From: an uncultured Paracoccaceae bacterium
GTDB lineage: Bacteria; Pseudomonadota; Alphaproteobacteria; Rhodobacterales; Rhodobacteraceae
Direction of reading: 5' to 3'
DNA: 64,000 bases
NCBI GenBank assembly: GCA_947499635.1
Contig: CANMPD010000001.1
Location: 434,001 to 498,000 of the forward strand
Below, piece by piece: positions 20,072 through 30,229 of the stretch (the stretch's first letter is position 1; each line of letters opens with the position of its first letter). A program made the position numbers and the translations under genes. The notes beneath the pieces are model-generated. The model made no database searches, had not been told where the DNA came from, and worked only from the letters and a program-made list of their open reading frames with translations.

Positions 20072-20575
20072 CTACAGACGTAAATCTACAATCTTTGTAT
20101 CTGAGGCCAATCCCGCTTCTTCTAAACGCAACGCCAATAGATCTTTCAACGTTTCAGCAGAAGTATCTTCGACCTCATCTGTTTCATCAGTCTCTTCAGA
20201 TGCTGATAGTTCTTCTAAGACGGAAGTCAAAACTTCGAGTGCAGCTTCATCTACACCGCTCGTATCATCTTCAGTTTCAGTATCTGCCGGCGGAGGTGGC
20301 GGTGGAGGCCGCGTACCTGCTTGTTCCGCTAATCCTTTTGCATCAACCCCATATTCCGAAAGAACTGCTGCCAACTCTTCGGTTGGTGCAATACCTAAAT
20401 CGGAAATGCCTGAGACAATAGATGATGCATCATCATCGCTTAAATCTTCTAGATCATAATCTGACAGAAGAGCATCAAGGCCTTCTGTCTGCTCATCAGT
20501 CATCGCTTCTTCTTGAACTTGAGACATCTGCGGCATCATAGCTGCCGGCATCATCCCATTGACCGAATTCATCAT
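20072..20575 (-). CDS. Acidic, proline-rich hypothetical protein
   Basis: A 167-residue, strongly acidic protein I do not recognise. It opens with a Met-rich stretch (MMNSVNGMMPAAMMPQM) and has helical acidic blocks (LLSDYDLEDLSDDDASSIV, then IAPTEELAAVLSEYGVDAKG), a run of seven prolines near residue 97, a second acidic low-complexity zone, and a helical C-terminus (ETLKDLLALRLEEAGL). It has no signal peptide and no cysteine. The start is uncertain: ATGs at 20575 or 20572 have a weak GGAA site and a longer frame begins at 20662. The layout resembles short proteobacterial Met/Pro-rich proteins with EF-hand-like repeats, but no complete calcium loop is seen. Confidence 0.65.
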   Translation of the reverse strand: MMNSVNGMMPAAMMPQMSQVQEEAMTDEQTEGLDALLSDYDLEDLSDDDASSIVSGISDLGIAPTEELAAVLSEYGVDAKGLAEQAGTRPPPPPPPADTETEDDTSGVDEAALEVLTSVLEELSASEETDETDEVEDTSAETLKDLLALRLEEAGLASDTKIVDLRL

Positions 20576-20905
20576 TTCGCGTTCCACTTCTATAGATACA
20601 GCCAAAATCGAACTGTGATAGGAACCTATTGCGACGACGCCTTGGAAAAGCTTACCACTCAAACAAAAAAATCAAATTGATAGTTATATTTTTACTGAAA
20701 ATTAACATCTGAAAACACGTTTGCAGAGCTACATAAAATGTGCCCCGTTCCAAACTCAATATCGATCCAATTGAAAAGTATCACGACAGCAGGCATCATT
20801 TCCGTCGCTCTAAAAGCAACTAAATTCCCAATATCATGATTTTATTTTCCAGTTACAGCTGCGCACAATTTTTTGATTCGCAAATGTATGTGGTCTCAGA
20901 TTGTA

Positions 20906-20932
20906 AAAAAGGGCCGCGAAAGCGCGACCCTT
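20906..20932 (-). terminator. Terminator of the DUF1330 / alaS side
   Basis: Read on the minus strand: a 10-bp stem (AAGGGTCGCG with CGCGGCCCTT, one G-T pair), a 4-base loop and six T. It lies 33 bases after the DUF1330 stop. Confidence 0.88.
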
Positions 20933-20964
20933 AATAATATATAATCGTCTCAGATCCGGATGAT

Positions 20965-21252
20965 CTATGTAGATGTTTCAACAACCATCAGCTCACGCTC
21001 CGATGCGCCTTTGGCAAAAGATAGCGCTTCTTGATATTCTGGGCTGTTATAACACGCGACAGCTGCATCCACACTCTCAAATTCGGCAACAACATTACGC
21101 GGGCGTTCCCGACCTTCAAGCTGCACAAACCGCCCTCCGCGCGCAATAAAACGACCACCGTGCTTGGCAATCGCAGGCCCAGCCAGTTCAGCATATTTCC
21201 CATATGCATCAGCGTCAGTCACAGTAACATGTCCAATCCAAAGTGCAGGCAT
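20965..21252 (-). CDS. DUF1330 domain protein
   Basis: A 95-residue dimeric alpha-beta barrel protein of the DUF1330 family, with AYGKYAELAGPAIAKHGGRF and the C-terminal YNSPEYQEALSFAKGASER typical of it. The biochemical role is unknown. The ATG at 21252 is preferred to the GTG one codon earlier because of its distance from GGGAG. It is 26 bases downstream of alaS and probably shares its transcript. Confidence 0.88.
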   Translation of the reverse strand: MPALWIGHVTVTDADAYGKYAELAGPAIAKHGGRFIARGGRFVQLEGRERPRNVVAEFESVDAAVACYNSPEYQEALSFAKGASERELMVVETST

Positions 21253-21278
21253 CACGTATCTCCCGTTTGTTTAATATC

Positions 21279-23930
21279 TCAACCAGCCAGCATATCTTCA
21301 GCTGCTTTCAGAGCAGCCTCTGCGCCGGAAAAATCCTTGCCGCCACCTTGTGCCATGTCAGGTCGACCGCCGCCGCCCTTACCGCCAACAGCAGGAACTG
21401 CAACTTTCAACACATCAACAGCTGAGATTTCACCAGTCAAATCATCAGTCACACCCGCTGCAACCGCAACTTTACCGTCATCCTCTGCTATTAGTAAAAT
21501 AATGCCGGAACCGATATTTTGCTTATGGGCGTCGATCAATCCACGAAGATCCTTGCCAGACACACCTTGTAACGCTTGGCCTAGGAACGTCTTTCCATTG
21601 ATATCCTTGGTTTCCACAGCCCCACCAGAGCCACCACCCATCGCAACCTGCTGCTTCAGGTTTGAGATTTCATTTTGCAAAAACTTCCGCTCGTCCATCA
21701 TCGCTTTCAGGCGATCAATCACTTCACTCGGCGGCGCTTTCATCGCACTGGCAATATCTGCCATCCGAACAGCTTCGCCTTGTAAATGCGCAAAGGCTGC
21801 AGCCCCCGTCAATGCTTCGATCCGGCGCACACCAGCCGATGACGCACTGTCGCCCAATATGACAAAGGTCCCGATATCACCAGTCTGCTTCACATGCGTT
21901 CCGCCACAAAGTTCGATGGAATAGGTTTGCCCATCTGTACCTTTGCCAGTCGGCGCACGCCCCATAGACACGACACGCACTTCGTCGCCATACTTCTCGC
22001 CAAATAACGCCTGAGCACCAAGAGCACGTGCATCATCAGGCGTCATGATCCGGGTATTCACTGCAGTATTCTGGCGAATAAAATCGTTTACTTCTATCGC
22101 CACTTTAGCAAGTTCTTCGCCAGTCATCGCCTTGTTATGGCTGAAATCAAATCTCAAACGGTCATCGGCATTAAGAGATCCTTTTTGCGCCACATGCTCT
22201 CCTAGTGCATTGCGAAGCGCCTCATGCAAAAGGTGAGTGGCGGAGTGGTTGGCACGTATCTGTCCCCTGCGCACATGGTCGACTTCCATGACCGCTCCGA
22301 CACCTGTCGTGATTACACCTTCGGTGATCTCGGCCAAATGGAGGAATACACCTTCGACCTTTTTAGTGTCCGTCACACGCGCCGCACCACCTTCAACGGT
22401 CAAGATCCCAGAATCGCCTACCTGACCGCCACTTTCCCCATAAAACGGGGTTTGGTTTGTAATAATTTGAACCTGATCGCCGACTGTCGCCGTCTCAATA
22501 CGGGCACCCTCTTGTATCAGGGCGATAATTTGTCCTTCTGCGCGCTCGGTCTCATAACCTAGGAATTCGGTTGTGCCAAATTCATCGACAATGTCGAAAT
22601 AGACCTTCACATCTGCGGCTTCACCCAGGCCAGTGCCACCAGCGCGAGATTTTTCCTTTTGTGCCTTCATCGCAGCATCAAAGCCCTGCGTGTCGACATT
22701 AATTTCTTTTGCCCGCAGTGCGTCTTGGGTCAGATCAAGTGGAAAACCAAACGTATCATACAGTTTAAACGCGGTTTCGCCCGAGAGTGTATCTCCCTGC
22801 CCTAAATCACCCGTAACATCATCCAGCAGTTTCAAACCGCGGTCCAAAGTCTTGAGAAAACGCGTTTCTTCCTGTTCGAATGTCTCTTCGATCAACGCTT
22901 GCCCTTGACCTAACTCAGGATAGGCCGCTCCCATTTGACTGACCAGTGCAGGTACAAGTTTATGCATCACCGGGTCAGATGCGCCCAGCAGTGACGCATG
23001 TCGCATAGCACGACGCATGATACGACGTAAAACATAGCCACGGCCTTCGTTCGAGGGCAACACCCCTTCCGCAATCAAGAATGAACACGAACGTAAATGA
23101 TCTGCGATAACGCGGTGATGTACGTTTTGATCACCAAACGGCTCACTGCCCGTCACATTCGCCGAAGCCTCGATAAGGCTTTTGAACAGATCCGTTTCAT
23201 AGTTGTCATGTGTGCCCTGCAAAAGCGCTGCTATACGCTCAAGGCCCATACCCGTGTCGATAGACTGCATGTCCAAATCAACCATGGATCCATCAGCGAA
23301 CCGCTCGTTTTGCATGAAAACAAGGTTCCAAATCTCGATAAAACGGTCACCATCTTCTTCGGGAGAGCCGGGAGGACCACCCCAAATATGATCACCGTGA
23401 TCATAGAAAATTTCCGTACACGGCCCACATGGTCCCGTGTCACCCATCTGCCAAAAATTATCCGATGTCGCGATGCGGATGATCCGTTCTTCAGGTACCC
23501 CAACTTTCTTCCAAATTTCAAATGCTTCGTCATCCGTGTGATAAACCGTGGTATATAGTTTATCTTTTGGGATATCGAACTCACCGGTGATCAATTCCCA
23601 TGCAAAAGAGATCGCATCTTCTTTGAAATAATCCCCGAATGAGAAATTCCCAAGCATCTCGAAAAATGTATGGTGGCGTGCAGTATAACCTACATTGTCG
23701 AGGTCATTGTGCTTACCGCCTGCACGGACACATTTTTGCGCGGATGTAGCACGCACGTAATCACGGCGATCAACGCCAGTGAAACAGTTCTTAAACTGTA
23801 CCATACCCGAGTTTGTGAACATCAACGTCGGATCGTTGCGTGGCACCAATGGGCTAGAGGCAACAACCTCGTGCCCTTGTTTCCCATAGTAATTCAAAAA
23901 TGTAGACCGGATGTCGTTCAAACTGGGCAT
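21279..23930 (-). CDS. alaS: Alanyl-tRNA synthetase
   Basis: An 883-residue class II synthetase. The catalytic core carries [15 protein letters not shown] and [20 protein letters not shown]. The editing domain has the zinc motifs [11 protein letters not shown] and [13 protein letters not shown]. The C-terminal DHHA1-type domain ends in a glycine-rich segment ([17 protein letters not shown]). It charges tRNA-Ala and removes misactivated Ser and Gly. The start at 23930 ([15 protein letters not shown]) matches the family; 24 further codons are open but unlikely. The order recA, MOSC gene, alaS on one strand suggests a loose operon. Confidence 0.97.
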   Translation of the reverse strand: MPSLNDIRSTFLNYYGKQGHEVVASSPLVPRNDPTLMFTNSGMVQFKNCFTGVDRRDYVRATSAQKCVRAGGKHNDLDNVGYTARHHTFFEMLGNFSFGDYFKEDAISFAWELITGEFDIPKDKLYTTVYHTDDEAFEIWKKVGVPEERIIRIATSDNFWQMGDTGPCGPCTEIFYDHGDHIWGGPPGSPEEDGDRFIEIWNLVFMQNERFADGSMVDLDMQSIDTGMGLERIAALLQGTHDNYETDLFKSLIEASANVTGSEPFGDQNVHHRVIADHLRSCSFLIAEGVLPSNEGRGYVLRRIMRRAMRHASLLGASDPVMHKLVPALVSQMGAAYPELGQGQALIEETFEQEETRFLKTLDRGLKLLDDVTGDLGQGDTLSGETAFKLYDTFGFPLDLTQDALRAKEINVDTQGFDAAMKAQKEKSRAGGTGLGEAADVKVYFDIVDEFGTTEFLGYETERAEGQIIALIQEGARIETATVGDQVQIITNQTPFYGESGGQVGDSGILTVEGGAARVTDTKKVEGVFLHLAEITEGVITTGVGAVMEVDHVRRGQIRANHSATHLLHEALRNALGEHVAQKGSLNADDRLRFDFSHNKAMTGEELAKVAIEVNDFIRQNTAVNTRIMTPDDARALGAQALFGEKYGDEVRVVSMGRAPTGKGTDGQTYSIELCGGTHVKQTGDIGTFVILGDSASSAGVRRIEALTGAAAFAHLQGEAVRMADIASAMKAPPSEVIDRLKAMMDERKFLQNEISNLKQQVAMGGGSGGAVETKDINGKTFLGQALQGVSGKDLRGLIDAHKQNIGSGIILLIAEDDGKVAVAAGVTDDLTGEISAVDVLKVAVPAVGGKGGGGRPDMAQGGGKDFSGAEAALKAAEDMLAG

Positions 23931-24017
23931 CGTGAGACGGCTTTCTGCGTGATATGTAACAGTCTCTAGCGGTTTATCGCGCCAGCGAAAGGCTGTCCAC
24001 ATATCAAAGCATCTCGG

Positions 24018-24587
24018 CTAATAAGTAACGTCGACAATCTCGCCTGTTTGCTCAACAATATCTCCATTTCGGATGGTGCCACCCTGATGTATCGCACACA
24101 TCAGCCCCCGCAGCCGCAAATGCCGATATTCTGGAATATTTACCCAATCCTTAGCATCTGCCCCATAACGCGCTTTCCACTTCACACAGGCGTCGTTAAA
24201 GACCTCCGTCACACGTAAAAGGCTTGTCCCAACGCGTAGGAGACTGCCATTGGGAATATTTTTCTCTGTCATATCGAGATCAAGAATAAACGTATCGCCA
24301 GGGTGGATCGTATTCTCGCGGTCTAGCCACACCAAATCCATTACCCGTTTTGGTAAAATACAAACTTGTAACCCAGGATGCGGGCGACCATCAGGCAAGC
24401 GAAGCCAAGGGCGCGTGGCCCATCGTTCACCCGGGATGCCCTGATCTGATGTCAACGTGATCTCGTCGACAAAGCGGCGCTGGTTATAGTCTGGACGCAG
24501 ACATAACATCGAAACAGCCGCACCCGATTTAGGTGCGGCTAAAATATGCGGAAGACCCGCATTCAATTCGTCTAAGGTTGCGTGCAA
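24018..24587 (-). CDS. MOSC domain protein
   Basis: A 189-residue protein of the MOSC (molybdenum cofactor sulfurase C-terminal) superfamily. Visible are the KRVMDLVWLDRE strand-helix unit, the Cys-containing EVFNDACVKWKARYG, and the closing GLMCAIHQGGTIRNGD. MOSC proteins carry sulfur on a cysteine or handle molybdenum cofactor; this stand-alone form has no assigned substrate. It starts three bases after the recA stop, so the two are cotranscribed, though recA and MOSC have no obvious joint role. Confidence 0.85.
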   Translation of the reverse strand: MHATLDELNAGLPHILAAPKSGAAVSMLCLRPDYNQRRFVDEITLTSDQGIPGERWATRPWLRLPDGRPHPGLQVCILPKRVMDLVWLDRENTIHPGDTFILDLDMTEKNIPNGSLLRVGTSLLRVTEVFNDACVKWKARYGADAKDWVNIPEYRHLRLRGLMCAIHQGGTIRNGDIVEQTGEIVDVTY

Positions 24588-24590
24588 AGG

Positions 24591-25664
24591 TTAGCCTTCG
24601 AATAGAACATCGTCGTCTTTATCTTCGGGAGGCATGTCAAACTCAAGCCCATGCGCCGCCCGTATTTTATCTTCGATTTCCAAAGCAACACGAGAATGTT
24701 CACGCAGATATGTTTTGGCGTTTTCACGCCCCTGCCCGATACGTTCATCCCCGTAAGAAAACCAAGCCCCAGCTTTGTTTACCACACTCGCGGCAACGCC
24801 AAGATCCAACAGCTCGCCCATTTTTGAAATCCCTTCACCATACATGATGTCGAATTCCACTTGTTTGAACGGTGGCGCAACTTTGTTCTTCACGACTTTC
24901 ACACGAGTCGCATTCCCGACAATTTCATCGCGATCTTTAACAGCACCAATCCGGCGAATATCCAACCGAACGGATGAGTAGAACTTTAACGCATTACCGC
25001 CAGTCGTTGTTTCTGGCGAACCAAACATAACGCCGATCTTCATACGGATCTGGTTAATAAAAATAACCATACATCTCGAGCGACTGATCGAGCCTGTCAA
25101 TTTGCGCATCGCTTGGCTCATCAAACGTGCTTGGACCCCAACACTGCTGTCACCCATGTCACCTTCGAGTTCTGATTTCGGTGTCAGAGCTGCGACCGAG
25201 TCAACAATAACCATATTTACGGCACCAGAACGCACAAGCGTATCAGTAATTTCCAGCGCTTGCTCTCCGGTGTCCGGCTGTGAAATCAACAGCTCGTCAA
25301 GGTTCACCCCAAGCTTCGCCGCATATTGTGGGTCCAGCGCATGTTCCGCATCAACAAAGGCGCAAACACCGCCTTTTTTCTGCTGCTCTGCGATACAATG
25401 CAACGTCAGCGTGGTTTTACCGGAACTTTCAGGCCCATAAATTTCAATAATCCGGCCCATGGGTAAGCCGCCGATCCCCAAAGCAATATCAAGACCGAGA
25501 GATCCGGTCGAGCTCGCCTCGATCTCTTGGAGGGCTTTACCCTCCCCCAACTTCATGATTGAGCCTTTGCCAAACTGTCGCTCAATCTGCGCAAGAGCGC
25601 TATCCAGCGCCTTTTGCTTATCGCCGCTTTTCTTGTCGTCCTTCATGGTCAATAGATCCGCCAT
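24591..25664 (-). CDS. recA: Recombinase RecA
   Basis: A 357-residue RecA with Walker [10 protein letters not shown] near residue 73, the MAW region, Walker [11 protein letters not shown], the loop [20 protein letters not shown], and an acidic C-terminus ([13 protein letters not shown]). It forms filaments on single-stranded DNA, pairs homologous strands and triggers LexA self-cleavage. The start [10 protein letters not shown] is at 25664; nine upstream codons are open but atypical. Two near-consensus LexA boxes lie 57-104 bases upstream. Confidence 0.98.
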   Translation of the reverse strand: MADLLTMKDDKKSGDKQKALDSALAQIERQFGKGSIMKLGEGKALQEIEASSTGSLGLDIALGIGGLPMGRIIEIYGPESSGKTTLTLHCIAEQQKKGGVCAFVDAEHALDPQYAAKLGVNLDELLISQPDTGEQALEITDTLVRSGAVNMVIVDSVAALTPKSELEGDMGDSSVGVQARLMSQAMRKLTGSISRSRCMVIFINQIRMKIGVMFGSPETTTGGNALKFYSSVRLDIRRIGAVKDRDEIVGNATRVKVVKNKVAPPFKQVEFDIMYGEGISKMGELLDLGVAASVVNKAGAWFSYGDERIGQGRENAKTYLREHSRVALEIEDKIRAAHGLEFDMPPEDKDDDVLFEG

Positions 25665-25720
25665 AATCCTGTGTCCTTCTCTATGTGTCACACCCAGAGG
25701 CTGACGACAATAACTGCTTT

Positions 25721-25768
25721 GTTTTCCTTTTGTTCCTTATGAAGCAATTGCGAGAACAAAGCAAGAAT
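25721..25768. promoter_or_regulatory. Two near-consensus LexA (SOS) boxes at recA
   Basis: Alphaproteobacterial LexA binds GTTC-N7-GTTC. Here GTTT-TCCTTTT-GTTC (25721-25735) and GAAC-AAAGCAA-GAAT (25754-25768, the reverse-complement form) each have one mismatch. Both are in the recA promoter region. Confidence 0.65.
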
Positions 25769-25857
25769 ATCTATATAAAAATAAGAACTGTCATCATGGT
25801 TAAGGAATAGTTTATCCTAAGAGGGATATTTTCATTATTCGCGGATAGTTTACGCTT

Positions 25858-26475
25858 ATGCTGGTCTTCTACAAAGCGCGCCTTGTCATTTTGTCTGTTC
25901 CCAAAACGGGAACCACATCCCTGCAAGCGGCCCTACAGCCTTATGCTGACATGGCGATCACCGATCCGCCGATTTTAAAGCACGCGCCGCTGTATCGTTA
26001 CAATCGCTGGATTCGTCCGATGTTCAAGCAGGTCTGCAATGTAGAACTCGAGGTAGCAGCCCTGATGCGTGAGCCTGTTGATTGGTTAAGCAGTTGGTAT
26101 CGATTTCGACAACGCCCTCACCTAGATGGAAAACCCACATCAACGAAAGACATTACATTTGACACATTCGTACGCGATTACTGTCGGGGTGAGCGCCCTG
26201 CTTACGCTGATGTCGGAAGCCAAGCAAAATTTCTAGAACCCCAACCCAATGGCTGTAAAGTTGATCACTTGTTTTCTTACGAGCACATCGACACCTATCA
26301 CAGCTTCCTTAAGCAACGTTTGGATATCGATTTCGAATTGCCCCAGAAAAACGTCAGCCCCAGATTGGACCAATCTATGCTGACATTATCAGAGAAAACT
26401 GCCGCAATCTATCGCCGAAAGTTTGCCGCGGATTTCGATCTCTATGCGTCACTACCTGCAGATAACTGTTCTTGA
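25858..26475 (+). CDS. Sulfotransferase-like protein
   Basis: A 205-residue cytoplasmic protein. It has a PAPS-binding 5'-phosphosulfate loop, LSVPKTGTTSLQAAL (near residues 12-26), and a 3'-phosphate motif region, MREPVDWLSSWYRF, as in the sulfotransferase superfamily. Such genes are often mislabelled gamma-glutamyl kinase in this group; no amino-acid-kinase motif is present. The acceptor is unknown. Its last 34 bases overlap the 3' end of convergent cckA, so the two transcripts are antisense at their ends. Confidence 0.75.
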   Translation: MLVFYKARLVILSVPKTGTTSLQAALQPYADMAITDPPILKHAPLYRYNRWIRPMFKQVCNVELEVAALMREPVDWLSSWYRFRQRPHLDGKPTSTKDITFDTFVRDYCRGERPAYADVGSQAKFLEPQPNGCKVDHLFSYEHIDTYHSFLKQRLDIDFELPQKNVSPRLDQSMLTLSEKTAAIYRRKFAADFDLYASLPADNCS

Positions 26476-28772
26476 ACTGTTTCTGTCAATTCACTCAGTG
26501 AGAACGGCTTGGGGAGGAAGACTGAATTGGGAACAGGTTCCTCGCTCTCGCTAAAGGCTCCTTCGGAATAGCCTGACACAAAAACGACACGCGTGCCTGG
26601 TCGTTCTTTGAGCGCCTCGCGCACCCAACTGGGGCCATCCATGCCCGGCATGACGACATCAGTTACGAACACATCGACGTCTAGTGCATCATCAGACAGT
26701 ACATCCAACGCATCTTCGGCGGATTCAGCTTCAAGAACCGTATAACCGCGCATGCGTAACGCCCGTGATGCAAAGGCACGAACAGGGGCTTCGTCTTCAA
26801 CCAATAGAATAACACCTTCGCCGTGCTTGGCTGTTGCAGCCTTGTTGGCCTCAATTTTGCTCACGACAGGTTCAGCAGGCTCATCCACTTGTGTATACAC
26901 AGGGAAGAAGAGCGTGAACGTCGTTCCGCGGTTTTGTACTGAATCTACAAAGATATATCCGCCAGTCTGCTTAATAATGCCGTAAGCCGTAGACAGGCCA
27001 AGTCCCGTACCTTCGCCCGTGCGTTTCGTCGTATAGAAAGGTTCGAATACTTTTTGCAAACGGTCTGGAGGTATCCCGACACCTTCGTCACTCACTCTGA
27101 TCGTCACCCACTCACCAGGTGGGATAACTGCTCGGTTGCGTTCTAGTGGCGTATCCAGCGTAAGGGTTTCGGTTTCGATCCGAATTTCCCCACCTTGCGG
27201 CATCGCATCACGTGCATTCACAACCAAATTCATCAAAACCTGTTCGAGTTGACGCTTATCTGCGCGGATCGCACGAATAAGTGGATCATGGCTCAGTGTT
27301 AAGGTCACACGTTCGCCAACAAGACGATTCAAAAGATGTGTCAGGTCTGACAAAGTATCTCGAATATCCAAAGTTTCGGGCAACAGTGTTTGTTTACGAG
27401 AGAACGCCAAAAGTTGACTAACGAGTGCCGCCGCACGGTTGGCATTCTCGTGGATCTGAATCAAATCACCGTAATCTTGGTCGCGTTGATCATGGCGCAG
27501 CAACAGCAAATCACAATGCCCAGAAATCGCTGTTAAAAGGTTATTGAAATCATGCGCAACGCCGCCTGCTAACTGTCCAATCGCCTGCATTTTTTGGCTT
27601 TGGACAAATTGCGCCTCAAGGGTCTTTAACTCGGTCGCGTCGTTTAACACAGCAATGATTGTCGTACCTTCGTCTTGAACAACCCGTGTTAAAGTCACCT
27701 GTACAAAAACTTCTTTATCTTTGCGCGACAAACGCAAAAATTCTGATTTATGTGGTGCTAGCCCAAGCGCTGTTTCTTTGAACCAGTCCGACATCGGACG
27801 TCCAAGGCCTTCCATAAGCTGGCCCAAATGAACGTCTTTAAAATCCTCTAATCCCAATAAATTCATACACATGAGGTTTACAGCAAGGATCTGACCTTCA
27901 GGATTCAATCGTAACATCGGGACCGGCAGCGTATCAAAGCCGGTTTGCGGTCCAGTTGAAATTGGTTTGGAAGGTAGGAAATATAACTCACTGCGACCTT
28001 GATCTCGTTTATGAGCCGAGACAAGAACATCCACCGGCCCAGATTTCGACACCAAGGTGCTCATTTGGCCATCTCGTGCTGGCCCAGCCGGAAATAGCTG
28101 CTTAAGCGTCTTCACGCGCCCGCCGATAAGATTGCGTGACGCTTCGTTCATAAACAGAACGGCCCCATTCCTACCGATTTGGATCATTGGAATAGATACG
28201 ATTTCAGTGGGTCGCGTCGATGCAATCCGCTCAATCACATCTTCAACACGCCATAGATAATTTCCCGGCGTCATTTCATGCACGGACAGTCGGACATGTC
28301 CTCGACGTGTGACAACATCTTCACTCGCCGCCCCTTCATTTTGCGCTTTACTTTGAAGGCGGAACAAAACGGCTGAAGGATTTGCCAAAATGGATCTCAA
28401 AGTTGCCGCTAATGTATCTGCAACCGAATGTTCAAAGCGGCTCAACGCCATCGGGTTAAAGGCGTGAATACCCCCATCTGTATCCGTGATAAAACACGGA
28501 GAGGCATCCTTTTCTATGAACCCTTTAAGCAGGCTCGTCACCAGACCGCGCGCTTCAGACTTGCGATGCGTTTGAAACGCAACAAGTCCGGTCACAACCG
28601 ACAACGTAAGACCAACAGCGGTCATTCCACGTGCAGCCCCGGGCGGGATATTCAACAACCATGCACATAAGATCAAAGCCACAGCTACTGACAAAATAGC
28701 AAGTATACGAATTTGATCTGAAGTTTGGCCCCGAACAGCAGGAAACGAAAAAGGAGAGCGACGACCGATCAT
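26442..28772 (-). CDS. cckA: CckA hybrid histidine kinase/phosphatase
   Basis: A 776-residue membrane kinase. Two transmembrane helices lie near residues 24-42 and 50-67, followed by PAS-like sensor domains. The HisKA box MQAIGQLAGGVAHDFNNLL has its phosphorylated His near residue 406. The HATPase has NLVVNARDAMPQGG, DEGVGIPPD and GEGTGLGLSTAYGI. The C-terminal receiver has Asp in VFVTDVVMPGMDG. This architecture and the GGVAHDFNNLLTAISGHCDLLL wording (given here from 409 on) are those of CckA, which sends phosphate through ChpT (also in the window) to CtrA. In Rhodobacteraceae the pathway governs motility, gene transfer agents and cell-cycle-linked traits. A CtrA-type box lies upstream. Confidence 0.93.
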   Translation of the reverse strand: MIGRRSPFSFPAVRGQTSDQIRILAILSVAVALILCAWLLNIPPGAARGMTAVGLTLSVVTGLVAFQTHRKSEARGLVTSLLKGFIEKDASPCFITDTDGGIHAFNPMALSRFEHSVADTLAATLRSILANPSAVLFRLQSKAQNEGAASEDVVTRRGHVRLSVHEMTPGNYLWRVEDVIERIASTRPTEIVSIPMIQIGRNGAVLFMNEASRNLIGGRVKTLKQLFPAGPARDGQMSTLVSKSGPVDVLVSAHKRDQGRSELYFLPSKPISTGPQTGFDTLPVPMLRLNPEGQILAVNLMCMNLLGLEDFKDVHLGQLMEGLGRPMSDWFKETALGLAPHKSEFLRLSRKDKEVFVQVTLTRVVQDEGTTIIAVLNDATELKTLEAQFVQSQKMQAIGQLAGGVAHDFNNLLTAISGHCDLLLLRHDQRDQDYGDLIQIHENANRAAALVSQLLAFSRKQTLLPETLDIRDTLSDLTHLLNRLVGERVTLTLSHDPLIRAIRADKRQLEQVLMNLVVNARDAMPQGGEIRIETETLTLDTPLERNRAVIPPGEWVTIRVSDEGVGIPPDRLQKVFEPFYTTKRTGEGTGLGLSTAYGIIKQTGGYIFVDSVQNRGTTFTLFFPVYTQVDEPAEPVVSKIEANKAATAKHGEGVILLVEDEAPVRAFASRALRMRGYTVLEAESAEDALDVLSDDALDVDVFVTDVVMPGMDGPSWVREALKERPGTRVVFVSGYSEGAFSESEEPVPNSVFLPKPFSLSELTETVQEQLSAGSDA

Positions 28773-28820
28773 TACGGCTCCGTAAAATTTTATTGTTTTG
28801 CACTATCGCAATGAAACTGG

Positions 28821-28835
28821 TTAAGTTTGCGTTAA
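28821..28835 (-). promoter_or_regulatory. CtrA box upstream of cckA
   Basis: On the minus strand the sequence reads TTAACGCAAACTTAACC, a full TTAA-N7-TTAAC match, about 50 bases before the cckA start codon. Position and match suggest that CtrA controls its own upstream kinase gene. The rest of the 284-base gap up to 29056 shows nothing else. Confidence 0.6.
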
Positions 28836-29056
28836 GCTTCACACAATCCTTTACCAAATTCCGTTAATTAATAAGTGATCTGCGTTTTTCAAATCGCAAC
28901 ACGTGATATCATTTGTGCCCCATGCGCACACCAAGCATTTGGCTCACAGGCCCACCCCAGCTTACGACACATGACCCATCGTCTCGTGCAATATAGGTCC
29001 ATCCTTTATTAACGGGTTCATCTCATGACATCCTACACGATGATTTACTCAGTTTC

Positions 29057-30229
29057 TCAATTCTTGCGAAGAACGGCGCAATAAAATCCGTCACCACCCT
29101 CCAAGGGGGTAAAGTGGTGATCTGAAAGTAATAAGAACGCCTTGTTATGATGCAAAAAACTCTCAACCTGACGCTCATTTTCGCGCTGAAAGAGAGAGCA
29201 TGTCGCATAAACGAGGTGCCCTTGAGGTCTGACAAATATCGACGCTTGATCTAACACCTGTTGCTGCAACTGAACAACTTGGTCAAACTTTTCCTCGTCC
29301 AGCAACCATTTACCTTGTGGATCGCGCCGCCAGGATCCGCTGCCTGAACAGGGTGCATCAACGAGAACAGTATCAAACTGCGCCTCTTCTTGGGTTATGT
29401 TTTCAAGTGATACTTGCTTTACAGACGCGCCAGCTCGTGTAGCTCTTGGTTGCAGGTCTTTCATTCTGCGCACATCGACGTCATGCGCATAAAAATCACC
29501 ACGGACGCGCCCCGCCACAGCTAAGACCTTACCGCCTGCGCCCGCACAGAAATCAAGGAGCTTTTCGCCCGTTTCTAACGGAACTAAGTCTGCAACCGCT
29601 TGAGATGATGCATCTTGCAGCTCCACCTCACCATTTAAGAACAGCGGTGACCTCCGGATTTTCCGCTCTCCTTCCAAAACCTGGACTGCGGACGGGGACA
29701 ATGGGCTGCTTTTCCCTATTATCCCTTCGTCAGCCAATGAGGCAATCGCGTCATCGCGGTTCAATTTGGATAGGTTTACCCGGAGATAAATCGGTGCTCT
29801 GCTTCTTAAAGTATGAGCAATGGCTGCAGCTTTATCATCATAAGACCGAACCAATTCAGGCCAAATCCAATCAGGAAAATCAGCGCCCTCGCCGGCCACG
29901 AAACCATCCTTAACACCCGAGTTATGCTCGTCATCACTCAGTTTAACCGGTGCGTAACGATCTGACCCAAAGACTGTGTCTGTGTCTTGTCCGGACGCGC
30001 GAACGTAACCCAACAAAAGCGCACGCCCTGTTTGGCCACCGCCAATCTCAGAAAAGCTGTGCTTATTCCGGAGCACATCATATACAATGTCCCCGATTGC
30101 AGCCCTGTCTTTTGACCCAGCATAGCGGTTTTTACGCCCCCAGCTTGCAAGGGCGCGATCCGCGAGCTCTCCTGAGTGGATAGAGTCAATGACGTCAATC
30201 GCGGCGTTGATCCGTGCTGCTGGTGTCAT
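29057..30229 (-). CDS. RsmB/NOP-family RNA cytosine-C5 methyltransferase
   Basis: A 390-residue protein. The N-terminal NusB-like helical domain (residues 1-140) contains RKNRYAGSKDRAAIGDIVYD. The SAM-dependent domain has LLDFCAGAGGKVLAVAG (motif I), the proton-handling DAPCSGSGSWRRDPQGKW, and the catalytic cysteine in VYATCSLFQREN. It would methylate cytosine in rRNA. The start at 30229 follows a GGAGAG site; 34 upstream codons are open but lack support. The exact target position is not certain. Confidence 0.9.
   Translation of the reverse strand: MTPAARINAAIDVIDSIHSGELADRALASWGRKNRYAGSKDRAAIGDIVYDVLRNKHSFSEIGGGQTGRALLLGYVRASGQDTDTVFGSDRYAPVKLSDDEHNSGVKDGFVAGEGADFPDWIWPELVRSYDDKAAAIAHTLRSRAPIYLRVNLSKLNRDDAIASLADEGIIGKSSPLSPSAVQVLEGERKIRRSPLFLNGEVELQDASSQAVADLVPLETGEKLLDFCAGAGGKVLAVAGRVRGDFYAHDVDVRRMKDLQPRATRAGASVKQVSLENITQEEAQFDTVLVDAPCSGSGSWRRDPQGKWLLDEEKFDQVVQLQQQVLDQASIFVRPQGHLVYATCSLFQRENERQVESFLHHNKAFLLLSDHHFTPLEGGDGFYCAVLRKN

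Noticed and set aside
21031-21924. Plus-strand frame of 297 codons opposite alaS and DUF1330
   Set aside because: It spans two genuine minus-strand genes and their gap, with Ser/Pro-rich composition typical of antisense reading.
25858-26475. Gamma-glutamyl kinase, a label often given to this type of protein
   Set aside because: No amino-acid-kinase motif; the PAPS-type loop SVPKTGTTSL supports a sulfotransferase. True glutamate 5-kinase is at 43035.
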